Shown here: in pieces, positions 26,472 to 36,643 of the stretch | Numbering within the stretch: position 1 is the first letter of the stretch | Layout of the letters: every line of letters begins with the position of its first letter | Source: Comamonas testosteroni | GTDB taxonomy: Bacteria; Pseudomonadota; Gammaproteobacteria; Burkholderiales; Burkholderiaceae_C | Length of the DNA stretch: 64,000 bases | Direction of reading: 5' to 3' | Assembly: GCF_014076415.1 (NCBI RefSeq) | Contig: NZ_CP043568.1 | Location: 3,348,001 to 3,412,000 of the forward strand | Position numbers and translations under genes: made by a program | The notes under the pieces: generated by a model | The model's input: the letters and a program-made list of their open reading frames with translations, nothing else | The model's database searches: none | What the model was told of the DNA's origin: nothing

Positions 26472-26964
26472 AAGCAAGCGCTGATGGGTTTTCTTTTGAT
26501 AGACCTGTATGCCGTGATGATCAAGGCGCGTAAAACGAGGAACAGACTGCACATCTACAGACGGGGTTGTGCACCTAGTGTGCACCCCAAGAAACAAACC
26601 ATCCCCCTTCAAATCTCGTGATGTCTTGCGGCCCACAATGCCACAAGCAAGCTTGTCTGCTGCTGGTCTGACCTGTCTATTGCATCTTTGATCTCACGTC
26701 AGGGGGATGTGGACAAAAACTTGGACTACCATGAGATAGTTCATGTACTCATACGCAGACAGGATTCGTGCAATTGGGCTTTACATCAAGCTTGGCTTGC
26801 GTGTCAGAGCCACGATTCACTAGTTGGGGTACCCAACCAAGAACGCATTGAAAGGTTAGTTGTTGATTTGGGGATGCGGCTTGAAGTGAAGCGATTCAGC
26901 CTCAGCACCGTGCACTCACGCCTTCGTCAAACTCGTCGTGAGGATTCCAAGGGGAGCGCGATCT
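26472..26964. other. Intergenic region without a recognised gene
   Basis: The 493 bases between the LysR element and the defence-like operon hold one open frame (26688-27005, plus). It overlaps the membrane-protein gene on the other strand and has no recognisable content, so I do not call it. Confidence 0.5.
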
Positions 26965-27819
26965 TCACGGCATCCACCCGGTCAGCTCTCCATCCTCAAA
27001 CTTGATTAACCGCCCATGCCCGACCGTGATGTCAAAGTAGGCAATGTGCGTCGTCGAGCTTGCGATAATGAATCCGGTCCCTACCACCTTTCCGTCGCGC
27101 GTGAGCTCCGTACAGATGCTGTGCTTGCCTTCGCGCTGGCAACCCTTTTGGATATCCCCCTCCTTATTCTCTGCCCATTTCCCGGCTGCATGCTCACCGA
27201 TGATGGGAGCCATAGCGAGCGCGATGAAGGCAGCGAAGAATAGGTAGTACAGAAGGACCGCGATAAGCCCTGATATGCCAAAGGACTCGAAAAGGCTCTT
27301 GAGCGACCGAGGCAAGCGATCGGCGTTACGCTTTAGCCATTTGCCCACCCTGGTGTCTCCAGGCGGATTCTTTTCAATCAGCGAGGTGGCCCAGATCTGG
27401 ATACCACCCATGATGAAGATCCCCAACAGGAGCAACGCACCCACTTGTCCATTCAGCAGCGTGTGGATGTTCTCGAAGACGGCCATATAGCCGTAATGCA
27501 CACGGTTGCTGGTGTCCAGCGGCAGCATGCCGTCGTCGAATCCCCAGTGACCAAGATAGCGTGCATAGGCTTCTTGGCCAATGAAGTTGAAAGCCGTTGC
27601 AGTTGCACCGACAGCAGCGGCCCCCACCTTGGCCAGCGACGACCAAGAGATGGACTTCGTCGTCGGAGCCGACTGACCAGAGGATGGCTCTGTCGACTTG
27701 GTTGGCACCAGCGCTGTATCTGCTTCGTTCATGTGTGCCTGATCCCTGAGTTGAGAGCTACGGCGGCTACTACCCGAGCGAGAACTACCAACCGGCACTT
27801 TGGCCCCTGACGAGCTCAT
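26965..27819 (-). CDS. Membrane protein, third gene of the nuclease-NTPase operon
   Basis: The 284-residue product has a Ser-rich, probably disordered N-terminus (about 60 residues). Two clear transmembrane helices follow, near residues 125-150 (GALLLLGIFIMGGIQIWATS) and 180-210 (GLIAVLLYYLFFAAFIALAM). A C-terminal soluble tail of about 70 residues ends in HGRLIKFEDGELTGWMP. I do not recognise a family. Its ATG overlaps the TGA of the gene before it (ATGA). A membrane-disrupting or membrane-anchored effector role in a defence operon is possible but is inference. Confidence 0.75.
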   Translation of the reverse strand: MSSSGAKVPVGSSRSGSSRRSSQLRDQAHMNEADTALVPTKSTEPSSGQSAPTTKSISWSSLAKVGAAAVGATATAFNFIGQEAYARYLGHWGFDDGMLPLDTSNRVHYGYMAVFENIHTLLNGQVGALLLLGIFIMGGIQIWATSLIEKNPPGDTRVGKWLKRNADRLPRSLKSLFESFGISGLIAVLLYYLFFAAFIALAMAPIIGEHAAGKWAENKEGDIQKGCQREGKHSICTELTRDGKVVGTGFIIASSTTHIAYFDITVGHGRLIKFEDGELTGWMP

Positions 27820-28502
27820 AAGGTGACTCCCGATTCCTCGATGTCTTTCGGAAGCGCTTTTCTCATCTCGTCGGCCAGAGATAGGGCAGCGTTCGCAAAA
27901 CTCTCCAGTCGATCGATTCGATCAAGGACAGCCTGTTGCTTGACTGCGTCCAGGTTCTTCAACAGGCACTCTTCGGTAAACCTCGCAATCTGCAATTCAA
28001 CTGCGGCTTCCAGGTTGCCTCTAAAAGCCTCTTCCAGCCACGGCTTTACCAGATCGACCGACCGCTCGGAGGCAACGCTGAGCGCGTAACGAATGAGCTC
28101 CCTAGCTACGTGATCGATGCCGATTGCGAACTCGAAGAGCTCCTTCTCGTCTTCGGTTGCACCTTCAAGCTCTTCGCTGCTAGGTGGACGAGAGAAGAAC
28201 CGGAGCTCAATTGCATCATTCACACCCAAGGAGTTGAGGGTGCGCAGCAGGGGGTCTAGTTCTCTCAGCGGTCGCATATAGGGGGGCAATGTGTAGCGGT
28301 GTGCCCAGAGTTTCAGGATGAAATTCACGCACTCTGATACTGCTATATCTCGGAGTGGGTCGGACGCTTCCTCAGCAAGGGAGATTTTCTCGGCGACCAA
28401 ATGTGCCATCCATTGGGCAGTGACATCATCGCCGAGCTTCAAGCCGGCAACGATCCGCTTGCCGAGCTCGATGACTGCCTTAGAGCGATCTAATGGTTCC
28501 AT
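27816..28502 (-). CDS. Conserved-looking 228-residue partner protein, second gene of the operon
   Basis: A mostly helical, acidic soluble protein with no motif I can name (starts MEPLDRSKAVIELGKRIVAG, ends LPKDIEESGVTL). Its start lies inside the end of the giant gene (23-base overlap) and its stop overlaps the next start, so the three genes are tightly coupled. This packing suggests that its product works with the giant protein, perhaps as an adaptor or a regulator. Function unknown. Confidence 0.75.
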   Translation of the reverse strand: MEPLDRSKAVIELGKRIVAGLKLGDDVTAQWMAHLVAEKISLAEEASDPLRDIAVSECVNFILKLWAHRYTLPPYMRPLRELDPLLRTLNSLGVNDAIELRFFSRPPSSEELEGATEDEKELFEFAIGIDHVARELIRYALSVASERSVDLVKPWLEEAFRGNLEAAVELQIARFTEECLLKNLDAVKQQAVLDRIDRLESFANAALSLADEMRKALPKDIEESGVTL

Positions 28503-31500
28503 CTTGTTCGATCAGGTAATAACGGCTGTAGGGATAGTTGTAATAGGAGAGTTCATCGTTGTCGGTCCTGTCCTTCGGTGGCTTGCGACGGACTTTGACG
28601 CAGACGATCAGAGATGTGTCTGGGTGCCCATCCAATAGTGCGCGAATGAACTTTTCGTCGGCGCTGAGCCGAGTGCCTGTTAGGAGGTCGCGCTCCTCAC
28701 CGTAGCCAGCGCTGCGCGACCACGATTCACTTCTCAGCCTCCCGCCAGTTGGCAGCGTCCATGATCGTGTGTCGGGATCAGTCATCGGATTCAAGACATC
28801 GAGGATTTCCTGGCAAGGGCGCAGCCCCGGGCTGCTGATCTTGCCAGCCCATGGGTCATATTCATCAAGGCTCAACGAGTCGCTACCCGACTTTACCCAA
28901 CCAAGCACCCTCAGCTCTGGATCTTCGATCTCCTCCCGATAGTCGATGTGATCCGCATCTGGAAGGTAGACATCTCCTGGGCAAGGGCTAGTCTGCATAG
29001 CGGTCAGCAAGGCGGCCGCGTGACGAGAAGGAACAAGCACGGAACCCACTGACACCGTTTCACCGTCAACCGCATCGGTAGTCGTCCAATGGCCCCAGAG
29101 AGCCGTCATGCCATCGTCCGTTGTCAGTTGGTCATCAAGGTACTGTCTATCGACTTGCCAACACCATGTGGCATCAGATCGAGCGCCTCTCACTGGGCCT
29201 GCCTTCAGTATCTCGGGGTCGCGGCGATCCGCAAGCCACCAGCCATCACCGCGAGTGAGCAACCGCCCTTTCAACCAGCTGTCGAACAGATTCTCCTTCT
29301 CATCAGCGCGACGGCGCACCGGTTTGGTCTCCAAGAGCAATCCAGCGACGAACATCATGGCGTGATAAGACTGATAGACGGCAATGTCCTCCACCTCCGG
29401 CATGTTGCTGTGTCTGTATGTTGTCTTTCGTCCTCGAAAAAGTTCGCGCTTATAGCGCTGATCATCGGCACGGTGATATAGCCCTAACGACATGCGGCCA
29501 CCTAAGACTGCGCGTGCTCGCCATTCAATCGACTGCTCCTTCAGTCCAAAGACACGGCCCAACGGAGCGAACCAATACGGGCCGATGTCGATGCCGAAGA
29601 AGTACCTCTCGTCATCGTCTGCCGCCTCTTCATCCTCAACACCGTCATCAATGCTCATGTATTCACCAGAGCCATAGACCTCCGGGGCTAGCGCAGGGCG
29701 GTTTGCGCCATTTGCGATTTCGAGTAACGCCGTAGGCAGTGCACTGACTTCGTTAAAGCGAATCAATGCATCAGAGGCAAAGTGCCGGATGACGACATGC
29801 TTTTCCCTCGCGGAGGCCTCAAGAAACACGAGAAAAGGTGCGATGGCAAGGGGCGTATCCATCGCACCGCGTGCTAATGCAATACAAAGCCACTGGCGCG
29901 CATGCCACTCATAGAAAACCAGGCCACAGTCAACGAACGGGTGCGGGTCAACGCTGGATGAGCGCATAGCCAGTGCGGACAGCAGGGATTGCCAGTCAAG
30001 CTCAAGGCCGTTCCGGACGCAGTGGGCATGCTCCCAGCGATCTGCAGCGGACGGACGTGCCAAACCCGCCCACAAGTAGCCGGCCAATGCCTCAACGCAA
30101 GACAGTGACGGAGCAAGCGAATCGTTCCAAGGGCCATCGCCGTCTTCACTCCCTAGAGCTTCTTCGAGCAAGTCGAAGCCGAAATTCAACACTTCATCGG
30201 CCTCATTACTAGTCAAGCATCGCGAGAGCGGATTCACCAGCCCAAACAAGTCGTTCGCACCAAGTATGTCAAGATGTGACAAATAACCCTTAATCTGAGC
30301 TAGCGCGACATCCCTCTCCAAGACGATACCCTCTGTATAGAGTTCATCAAAGGGGCCTTCATGACCCCAGCCGCGGCGCCCCACACGATTAGGTTCGCGC
30401 GTAGCCAACGAAAGCGCTGTTTTCCTGAGTTCGCTGCGGACGGATAAGAGCTTCTTACTCGCTTTGGGGAGGTGACTGATGACATCTCTGAAGCTGAACA
30501 CGTTGAACCTGTTGTCTGAATGGATCGCACGGAGGTATCCGTCGACCTCCGACAGTGTCGCGCGCCGACAGCCTTGCACATAGAACTCGCGAACGTAAGA
30601 GCGATGGTCAATCTTCTTGAGCGATCGCCTCGCCGTTAGCACCGCAGTGGCATCGCGGAGATCGACCCCGTGGAAAACGGCATCCCAGTCGGGCTCCTGG
30701 ATCTCTTTGTGTGGTGCCGAGAAAGGAGCGGGGGAGACAATCACAGAATCACTGATTCCTTTGGCTTTAGATGCCTGAAGCAGCCTATCCAAATCTGGAA
30801 GTGAGATAGCCAGTGAGTCGGCCAGGATCTTGAGTTTGTGCCAAGTGGATGCTTCATGAGCTTGGATGCGGAGGAATCGGTAGGCGATCCGCAGAATCGA
30901 TCTTTTTCGATTGTGGTCAACCTCTGCTTCGATAGCCGCTGTGACGTCGTTTACGCGCCTCCATCCCGTCCCGGTGCCACTTAGGACGACTGCAGCCATT
31001 TTGGGAAGGAGCCCACGGTCAATCAGACTGTAGATTGCGACCGGGAATAACTCGCTTGCAAAGCCAAACTCGCGATCCCGCCAGCGGCTCAGAATTGCAA
31101 GGCTGGATGAGGGGCAGAGGCCGACCAGGCCCTCGACCAACCGGTCCCAGTCCATGTACTTGTCCCTGGCCATGTGTTCATAGCTAAGCTCGGCAATCCT
31201 TGCCAGCCGATAGGCGGTCCGAGGTCTTGTCTCTCCAGGACGATGTACGGCGTCCGCCAGCTCCAGGAACGTTGTCCATCGAGAGAGGTGTTCCTCTCCG
31301 ATCTTGCTGGCGATGTCGATTGCCTTGTCAAAATAGGCTGCCGCTTCCGACTTGCTTACGCAAAAAATGGCACGTGCCAGCACCTGAAGCTCGTCTACAC
31401 GTGTCTCCGCATCGCTGCGAGACACCGCGATCTGATCGAACACTTTGGAGCTGAGTTGTAGAGAGAGGTCCTCCAGACCTTCTGTCCGCGCGCTCACGCG

Positions 31501-34500
31501 GCACATCCTCGTGAGAGTGCTAGAGTAGATCCGGTCGTTCTTGTCGACCCACTTCAACAGCGCGTCGACCTGAGCTGGCTGAATAGGACCTGCATCGCGC
31601 AGGATTTGCACCCACTCGATGGCAGCTGCCTTCTCCAAATTAAAGTTCCGCTGATAGTCGCGCGAAGAAGCAGATTTCGTGTGTTCTAGTGCAAGCTCAA
31701 TTTCGCGCTCAAGATTGGCTGGAACACGGCCACAGGCGATCTCAGCGGCCAAGATGAACCAGGGCAGGACGCCTCCTGTCACATGCTCTAGCCGGGAGGC
31801 TTGTTGGCTTTTGAATGAAGACCTCTTTGCCTCGAGTTCAGCACGAACCTCCTTTGGTGCAAGATCAATCAACTTAATCCGCTTGCCACGCAGCGCGGCT
31901 TCCAAAGCATAGGCTTGGACAAACGTCGCGCGCTCGGCGTCGAAGTCATGGAACTGGTGAGGCGGATCTAACGGCAAATACCGGCGCAACGTCTCTGCCC
32001 AAGTCGCATAGTCGCGCGGCAGGCATTTGAGTGCTAGCGTGATTGCAGACCGGACTCCATTCAATACGCCGCTTTCAGAGTTCCATGAGACATTTACCTC
32101 GGTCAACTTGACCTTAGGGTCGACCAAGATGCCCATCAGATGGCGCACCGGCTCCATCGGTAAAAGATGTGCGACACGGGCTGCCTCTGTAGCCAGGCCC
32201 AGCATCATCCATACATCCCCCTTGGCATGCTCTGCGAGTTCATCGAGCCGCTTGAAGTCGCCAACGTCCACAAGTCGGGAGGCCACGAGCATTGTGGTTC
32301 TCAGTACAGTGGGCTTGGGGCGCCATGCTTTCAGGAATGTCGCGGCCTCGACAGGACCTCGCAATCTCAGTGTACCGAGAGCGAACTCAGCGATATCAGC
32401 GTCTTCAATCTTCTCGTCCCGACTATGCTTGGATGACTGCTTACTCCAAGCGATCAACGACTCTCGGGCCATGCGCAATCTGCTTCTCGCTTCAGGGATG
32501 AGGTCATCATTTCCGGCGAGCAGCACTGCCTCGTACGAGTGATGCGAGCCATGGAATCCGCCTCCAAATGTGCGCCGAGAGACCATTTCTTCGATGCGAT
32601 CGGCCGCAAGCAGAACGCCAGAAATGTCAGTGTTCTGCTGGATTAGCGTGTTCTGGCGTGCTTCACCAGCCACCTCGCCACCGACCTTGAGCGCAAGCTT
32701 GGCTGCTGCAACGTGACGCCCCTGCTGTAAACATGCCCTAAGCGCGAACATCAGTCGTTGTAGCTCGACATCTCGTCGCTCCAGAGGATTGAGTTCCGGT
32801 AAGCTTTCATTCGATAGTGCCAGCGCGATCAATTCGTCCATCCGGCCGGCTGACAGCAGCAACTGCGGCAGCGCAGCAGCTACGTAAGAGCTGGTCGTTG
32901 CGAGCGGCTTCAACTTCGCAAGAAACGCATCGAGCGAGGCCGCATCGGGCTTGAATGTCTCGTTGAACCAAGTCTCTGCTGGTTCGTCCATGAAATGTAG
33001 ACCTGAGTCCTTGACAAACAGCGGCCGCCCGAACTCTGTGGCAAACGTTCGGACGGCGCTCTCAGGAACTTCGGCGATCTGGGCCAAGATGAATATCGGC
33101 ACCATCGGCCGGAGCACCGCGAGGCCATTACAGATGAGGTCAATCTGATTCGCCTCTGTCGGGCCCCACTCGGCCTTCAGCTTGTCGATGGCCTTGGTCA
33201 GCAGGCCTCCTATCGCACGCTGGACCGTTGTGGGTGTTGGCCCCAGGGCCCTCAGCATGTCGCCAATTGGTGGGGCTCCCTCCATCGCCAGTGCTTGAAC
33301 GCGCGGGTTATCGCTACTTAGAAAAGCGAATTCTGCGACCTCTGCGTCCGTTGCCTCGGGATAGCTCAGTCGTAGGTGCGTGGCAGTCTCAGCCTTGGAG
33401 AACGGCTCCAGCTTGATCACCGTGGCGTCCAGCGGAGCTCTCAGGTGACCCTGGCGGTGTGATCGGCATGTGAATGCCAGCCGCACCCCGTCGGGCATAT
33501 CCGTGTTGATCAAGTCATGGACAAAGGCACGCTCACCGATCTCTTGCGCAGCCATATATGCGTTGTCGGCCGCGTCGATAATGATGCAAAGGCTCGCCTG
33601 AGGCGTACGGGCTCTAAGGAGATCAATAGCTTGTTTGAGCCGAGAGACGAAGGCCCGCATGAACTGTTTGGGATCCGTTCCACCGGAAGGAATCAATGGC
33701 AGGCAAAGTTGTTGTCCCGCGAGCTCGTTCGCAATCTGAACGAGGGCATCACGGTATCGATGGCGATACTTCAACGCTTGGCGATAAGTCCCGTCACCGA
33801 AGCAGTCATACAGTACCGCCACCGACCCAGCAGGAATGGCACGAGCTAGGTGAGCAGAAAGAGTTGACTTTCCTACACCACCATCAGCGTGGATGACCAC
33901 CGGACGTTGTGTGGTGAGAAGCGTGGAAAGGATGTCTGCCTGTTGTGCTCGGGGCAGCACCTGTTTCGGTTCCGAGATCAATGAGGGCGCCGGTAGGAGA
34001 TCGATTTCGGTCACCCGCAGTGCGCGGAGTACGTTATAGAGCCGGATTGAGCGGTCTTTCTCTCCCTCCTCGCTTGCTCGGCGGGTGACCAGTTCCTTCA
34101 GTTGGAGCGTAGCCTCAGTATCCGGCTCGGACAGATATGCTTTCAGATCCTGGTTGAGAAGGTTACGCTGCTCCCATAGATCTGGCTCACCAGCCTCAGC
34201 CAAGAAGGTGGTAAAGAAGCTCGATACATTGCAGCCGGTTGACGCCGCGTAGCGTTTCAGCAATTCGTCAATTTCACGGTGCCTCGGTACTGTCGATTTC
34301 GCACCGATATCGGCAATCGCTTCAAGAACAGCCCCATCTATGGGTCTATTCGTTAAAAAAGTGAATTGGACTTTCTTCGTCAGGACATCCAAGCCAAGCG
34401 TTGCCTCCAACTCCTTGAAACGCCCTGCGAAGCCCTCAATAGTCCCTTTGAGGCCGCTTACTGTCCAAGGGGTATGAGCTTTCTTGGTGGAGTGTTTGAG

Positions 34501-34740
34501 CTGCATATAGCGGATGGACCTTGCCGCCATGATGTCCTCGCTTCCGTAGTAAAGGGCGACATCAATTACCTCTTCACCGACGCTCGTAGATGCATCCCCC
34601 TCGTCCAACGACGCTCCTTCAATCGCCACTGCCACTAGGCCATCTGCCCCGGCAAGCAGCCCCAGACATTGTCGAGCAGCCCATTGGTAATGGAACTGGT
34701 CGCCGCTCCTGGAGGGGCCTACAGATCCCTGCTTCGCCAT
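28480..34740 (-). CDS. Giant Cap4/DUF4297-like nuclease-STAND NTPase protein (Avs-like candidate defence protein)
   Basis: The protein has 2086 residues. Residues 12-90 match the dsDNA-nuclease (DUF4297) pattern: GDQFHYQWAARQCLGLL, E41, D60 (EEVIDVALYYG) and Q80-L-K82-H83, a PD-(D/E)xK-type core. A P-loop follows at 287-293 (GGVGKST) with Walker B LCIIIDAAD near 384-392, and CRSHRQG after it, as in STAND NTPases. The remaining 1500 residues are largely helical and repeat-like, the usual sensor part of STAND proteins. Antiviral STAND (Avs) proteins recognise phage proteins and then cleave DNA. The ATG at 34740 has GGGAG nine bases away. The two genes downstream overlap it. The length exceeds most Avs proteins, and the defence role is inference. 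Confidence 0.85.
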   Translation of the reverse strand: MAKQGSVGPSRSGDQFHYQWAARQCLGLLAGADGLVAVAIEGASLDEGDASTSVGEEVIDVALYYGSEDIMAARSIRYMQLKHSTKKAHTPWTVSGLKGTIEGFAGRFKELEATLGLDVLTKKVQFTFLTNRPIDGAVLEAIADIGAKSTVPRHREIDELLKRYAASTGCNVSSFFTTFLAEAGEPDLWEQRNLLNQDLKAYLSEPDTEATLQLKELVTRRASEEGEKDRSIRLYNVLRALRVTEIDLLPAPSLISEPKQVLPRAQQADILSTLLTTQRPVVIHADGGVGKSTLSAHLARAIPAGSVAVLYDCFGDGTYRQALKYRHRYRDALVQIANELAGQQLCLPLIPSGGTDPKQFMRAFVSRLKQAIDLLRARTPQASLCIIIDAADNAYMAAQEIGERAFVHDLINTDMPDGVRLAFTCRSHRQGHLRAPLDATVIKLEPFSKAETATHLRLSYPEATDAEVAEFAFLSSDNPRVQALAMEGAPPIGDMLRALGPTPTTVQRAIGGLLTKAIDKLKAEWGPTEANQIDLICNGLAVLRPMVPIFILAQIAEVPESAVRTFATEFGRPLFVKDSGLHFMDEPAETWFNETFKPDAASLDAFLAKLKPLATTSSYVAAALPQLLLSAGRMDELIALALSNESLPELNPLERRDVELQRLMFALRACLQQGRHVAAAKLALKVGGEVAGEARQNTLIQQNTDISGVLLAADRIEEMVSRRTFGGGFHGSHHSYEAVLLAGNDDLIPEARSRLRMARESLIAWSKQSSKHSRDEKIEDADIAEFALGTLRLRGPVEAATFLKAWRPKPTVLRTTMLVASRLVDVGDFKRLDELAEHAKGDVWMMLGLATEAARVAHLLPMEPVRHLMGILVDPKVKLTEVNVSWNSESGVLNGVRSAITLALKCLPRDYATWAETLRRYLPLDPPHQFHDFDAERATFVQAYALEAALRGKRIKLIDLAPKEVRAELEAKRSSFKSQQASRLEHVTGGVLPWFILAAEIACGRVPANLEREIELALEHTKSASSRDYQRNFNLEKAAAIEWVQILRDAGPIQPAQVDALLKWVDKNDRIYSSTLTRMCRVSARTEGLEDLSLQLSSKVFDQIAVSRSDAETRVDELQVLARAIFCVSKSEAAAYFDKAIDIASKIGEEHLSRWTTFLELADAVHRPGETRPRTAYRLARIAELSYEHMARDKYMDWDRLVEGLVGLCPSSSLAILSRWRDREFGFASELFPVAIYSLIDRGLLPKMAAVVLSGTGTGWRRVNDVTAAIEAEVDHNRKRSILRIAYRFLRIQAHEASTWHKLKILADSLAISLPDLDRLLQASKAKGISDSVIVSPAPFSAPHKEIQEPDWDAVFHGVDLRDATAVLTARRSLKKIDHRSYVREFYVQGCRRATLSEVDGYLRAIHSDNRFNVFSFRDVISHLPKASKKLLSVRSELRKTALSLATREPNRVGRRGWGHEGPFDELYTEGIVLERDVALAQIKGYLSHLDILGANDLFGLVNPLSRCLTSNEADEVLNFGFDLLEEALGSEDGDGPWNDSLAPSLSCVEALAGYLWAGLARPSAADRWEHAHCVRNGLELDWQSLLSALAMRSSSVDPHPFVDCGLVFYEWHARQWLCIALARGAMDTPLAIAPFLVFLEASAREKHVVIRHFASDALIRFNEVSALPTALLEIANGANRPALAPEVYGSGEYMSIDDGVEDEEAADDDERYFFGIDIGPYWFAPLGRVFGLKEQSIEWRARAVLGGRMSLGLYHRADDQRYKRELFRGRKTTYRHSNMPEVEDIAVYQSYHAMMFVAGLLLETKPVRRRADEKENLFDSWLKGRLLTRGDGWWLADRRDPEILKAGPVRGARSDATWCWQVDRQYLDDQLTTDDGMTALWGHWTTTDAVDGETVSVGSVLVPSRHAAALLTAMQTSPCPGDVYLPDADHIDYREEIEDPELRVLGWVKSGSDSLSLDEYDPWAGKISSPGLRPCQEILDVLNPMTDPDTRSWTLPTGGRLRSESWSRSAGYGEERDLLTGTRLSADEKFIRALLDGHPDTSLIVCVKVRRKPPKDRTDNDELSYYNYPYSRYYLIEQDGTIRSL

Positions 34741-35418
34741 ATTTTTAGCACTCCCTGCATCCTTCTTTCAAAGCAGTTTACAAGCGCAGGATTTTCTTGG
34801 CGGGCCTGTCTGCGATCAGTTCCATGATCAAAACTTTGTAGGTCGGCTTTCGGGCATCGAGTTTGGTTAAGTGCAAGACAGCAATCGCTGCACAGGAGAC
34901 ATCTGCTGGTAATGATTGCACGGCAGCAATGAGTCGTCGCCACCAGTTCGCAGCTTACGAAATACCGTAAGCAGCCCAAGAAGCTCATTGTGAGATGGGG
35001 ATCAAGAGAGCCAGCCCCGCATCCAGCGCTCGACGGGAAGTTCTTCGCCCCCCTGTGAACACCTGCCTATGTGAAAGAGAAACGATGGACTGTGTCCGGG
35101 GACTCAGGGGACGATCTCGAGAAGATGCAGCCCCGTTTTACCCATCAAGAAAGTACGCAATCCTCCGGGTCCACCTCTGCGTAATTAGGGTCGACTCACT
35201 GGGCTTAGGCCGAAAGCTTCACCGCATTTAATCTCACGGTATATGATTTCCATTCAAACTTAATAGCGGCCATGGGGCTGAACCCTCTTCCCTGGTTTCA
35301 TCTGCTTGACTTTTCGGCAATCGATAGCGGAGACACGAACACAGGCAAGGTTGTGGGTTCCAGGTTGGCTCCCAGTTCATTGACCATCTATCGCCCTTTT
35401 CTTTCTAACATCTGCATC
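34741..35418. other. Intergenic region upstream of the giant gene
   Basis: About 680 bases with no convincing gene. The promoter of the giant operon must lie near 34760-34900. A 22-bp repeat shared with 37394 is listed separately. Confidence 0.5.
35227..35248. repeat. 22-bp repeat, copy 1 (partner at 37394-37415)
   Basis: TTTAATCTCACGGTATATGATT here matches TTTAGTTTCACGGTATATGATT at 37394 in 20 of 22 positions, in the same orientation. Both copies lie upstream of genes of unknown role, so a shared regulator site or an insertion scar are both possible. Confidence 0.7.
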
Positions 35419-35771
35419 ATGAGCGTTTGGAACGTAGCTCCTGTTGATAGCCAACCAGAATTCACATTGATCCGCTGGCAAATGATCGAAGTTCAAATGG
35501 CTGACGTCAACAGCACGATCTAGTCGGCTATTGCCTCCAAAACAATGAAGGCCGGGTGACCTCTGCCGTTTCCCATTTCAACCCGACGTCTTTGACAGCG
35601 GTGACTCACTCAGGTTGTACCTACCAACTCTCAGTGCCTCCAGGTAATGATCGTGATGCATGCCATGTATGGGAGCGTTTAGCCGCCAATTCGGGCATTA
35701 CCGAGTGGACTGATACGGCAGAACAGATTTGGCTAGCGTATGAACGGACTCAAATGACTTCAGCAGCCTGA
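35419..35771 (+). pseudogene. Small hypothetical protein, frameshifted
   Basis: The ATG at 35419 opens MSVWNVAPVDSQPEFTLIRW and runs to a stop at 35521. In the next frame the protein seems to continue as RQQHDLVGYCLQNNEGRVTS, then HFNPTSLTAVTHSGCTYQLS, to a stop at 35769. One missing base near 35503 would restore a protein of about 118 residues. Function unknown. A sequencing error is also possible. Confidence 0.55.
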
Positions 35772-35875
35772 ACATTGCGAGCAAAAAGAGCGGTGCAATC
35801 CTGTGGCGTAAGAAGCCACACATGCATGGCCTCCAAGAGCCTGACGAACGCGGCTGAAATATCGATTGAACGGCA

Positions 35876-36373
35876 TTGAAAGCGATTCTTTATCTTGACT
35901 ATGACGGCGTCCTGCACCCGGAGCCCGTCTACCGTTCCCCTCGAGGCGGAATGCACTTTAGTGTTGACCAAGCTGGACATAGCTTGTTCGAAAACTCAGG
36001 CATCCTAGTTGAAGCACTCGCGCCGTACCCTGAAGTCGCCATCGTTCTGTCTACTTCTTGGGTACGTGTATTAAGCTATTCCCAGGCGAAGGCCTACCTT
36101 CCCGACGCTCTGCGCTCACGAGTGATTGGTGCAACCTTTCACAGCGCCATGAACAAGTTTGAGTTCGATGCCATGACCCGAGGCGCACAAGTGTTGGCCG
36201 ACGCCACACGCCGTGAAGTGACTGGCTGGGTTGCGCTGGATGATGACGACGAAGGATGGATTGGCCCAGCCTCTAAGCATCTTGTGCTGACCAACGGGCA
36301 CAAAGGACTCTCTGAGCCGGAGACTGTTGCCGAGCTCTCGGATAAGTTGAGAGAGCAATGCAAGCCACGATAG
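35876..36373 (+). CDS. HAD-fold protein (HAD_SAK-like)
   Basis: The 165-residue protein opens with the HAD motif I stretch ILYLDYDGVLHPEPV (DxDGV). It has a later VLSTSWVRV (motif II-like Ser/Thr) and WVALDDDDEGW (acidic motif IV). This arrangement matches the small HAD domain seen in Swiss-army-knife RNA-repair proteins and stand-alone homologues. The substrate is unknown. The frame has a TTG start at 35876, with a stop codon three codons upstream, so no ATG start is available. The region around it is accessory DNA. Confidence 0.75.
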   Translation: MKAILYLDYDGVLHPEPVYRSPRGGMHFSVDQAGHSLFENSGILVEALAPYPEVAIVLSTSWVRVLSYSQAKAYLPDALRSRVIGATFHSAMNKFEFDAMTRGAQVLADATRREVTGWVALDDDDEGWIGPASKHLVLTNGHKGLSEPETVAELSDKLREQCKPR

Positions 36374-36643
36374 CTGCCTATTCAGAAATCATGTGCGGTC
36401 AGCATGCTGCCCAGACAGGCCCTGCTGCATAAGACCATCTGGGAACGAACCCTCAAACCCTCAGGTACAGCTATGCCACGGCCCCCTTGGGCGGTTTCCC
36501 AGTTTTGTGAATCGGTTGAGGGTGGATGCACGGATATTGAGGCCGCTCACACGAGCCTGGCCATCACTTTCTCAGAAACAATTTATCCCCGTCTCCACGA
36601 GTGCCCTCAGCGGTAGCCGCTCCAGTGTTTCCAGATAGCACGG
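36374..36643. other. Short region with no clear gene
   Basis: A 48-codon frame from the ATG at 36473 (PRPPWAVSQFCESVEGGCTD) could be a remnant of a small gene, but I see no ribosome site or family. Confidence 0.35.

Noticed and set aside
26688..27005. Possible 105-residue gene
   Set aside because: It overlaps the well-supported membrane-protein gene on the other strand and has no ribosome site or recognisable sequence.
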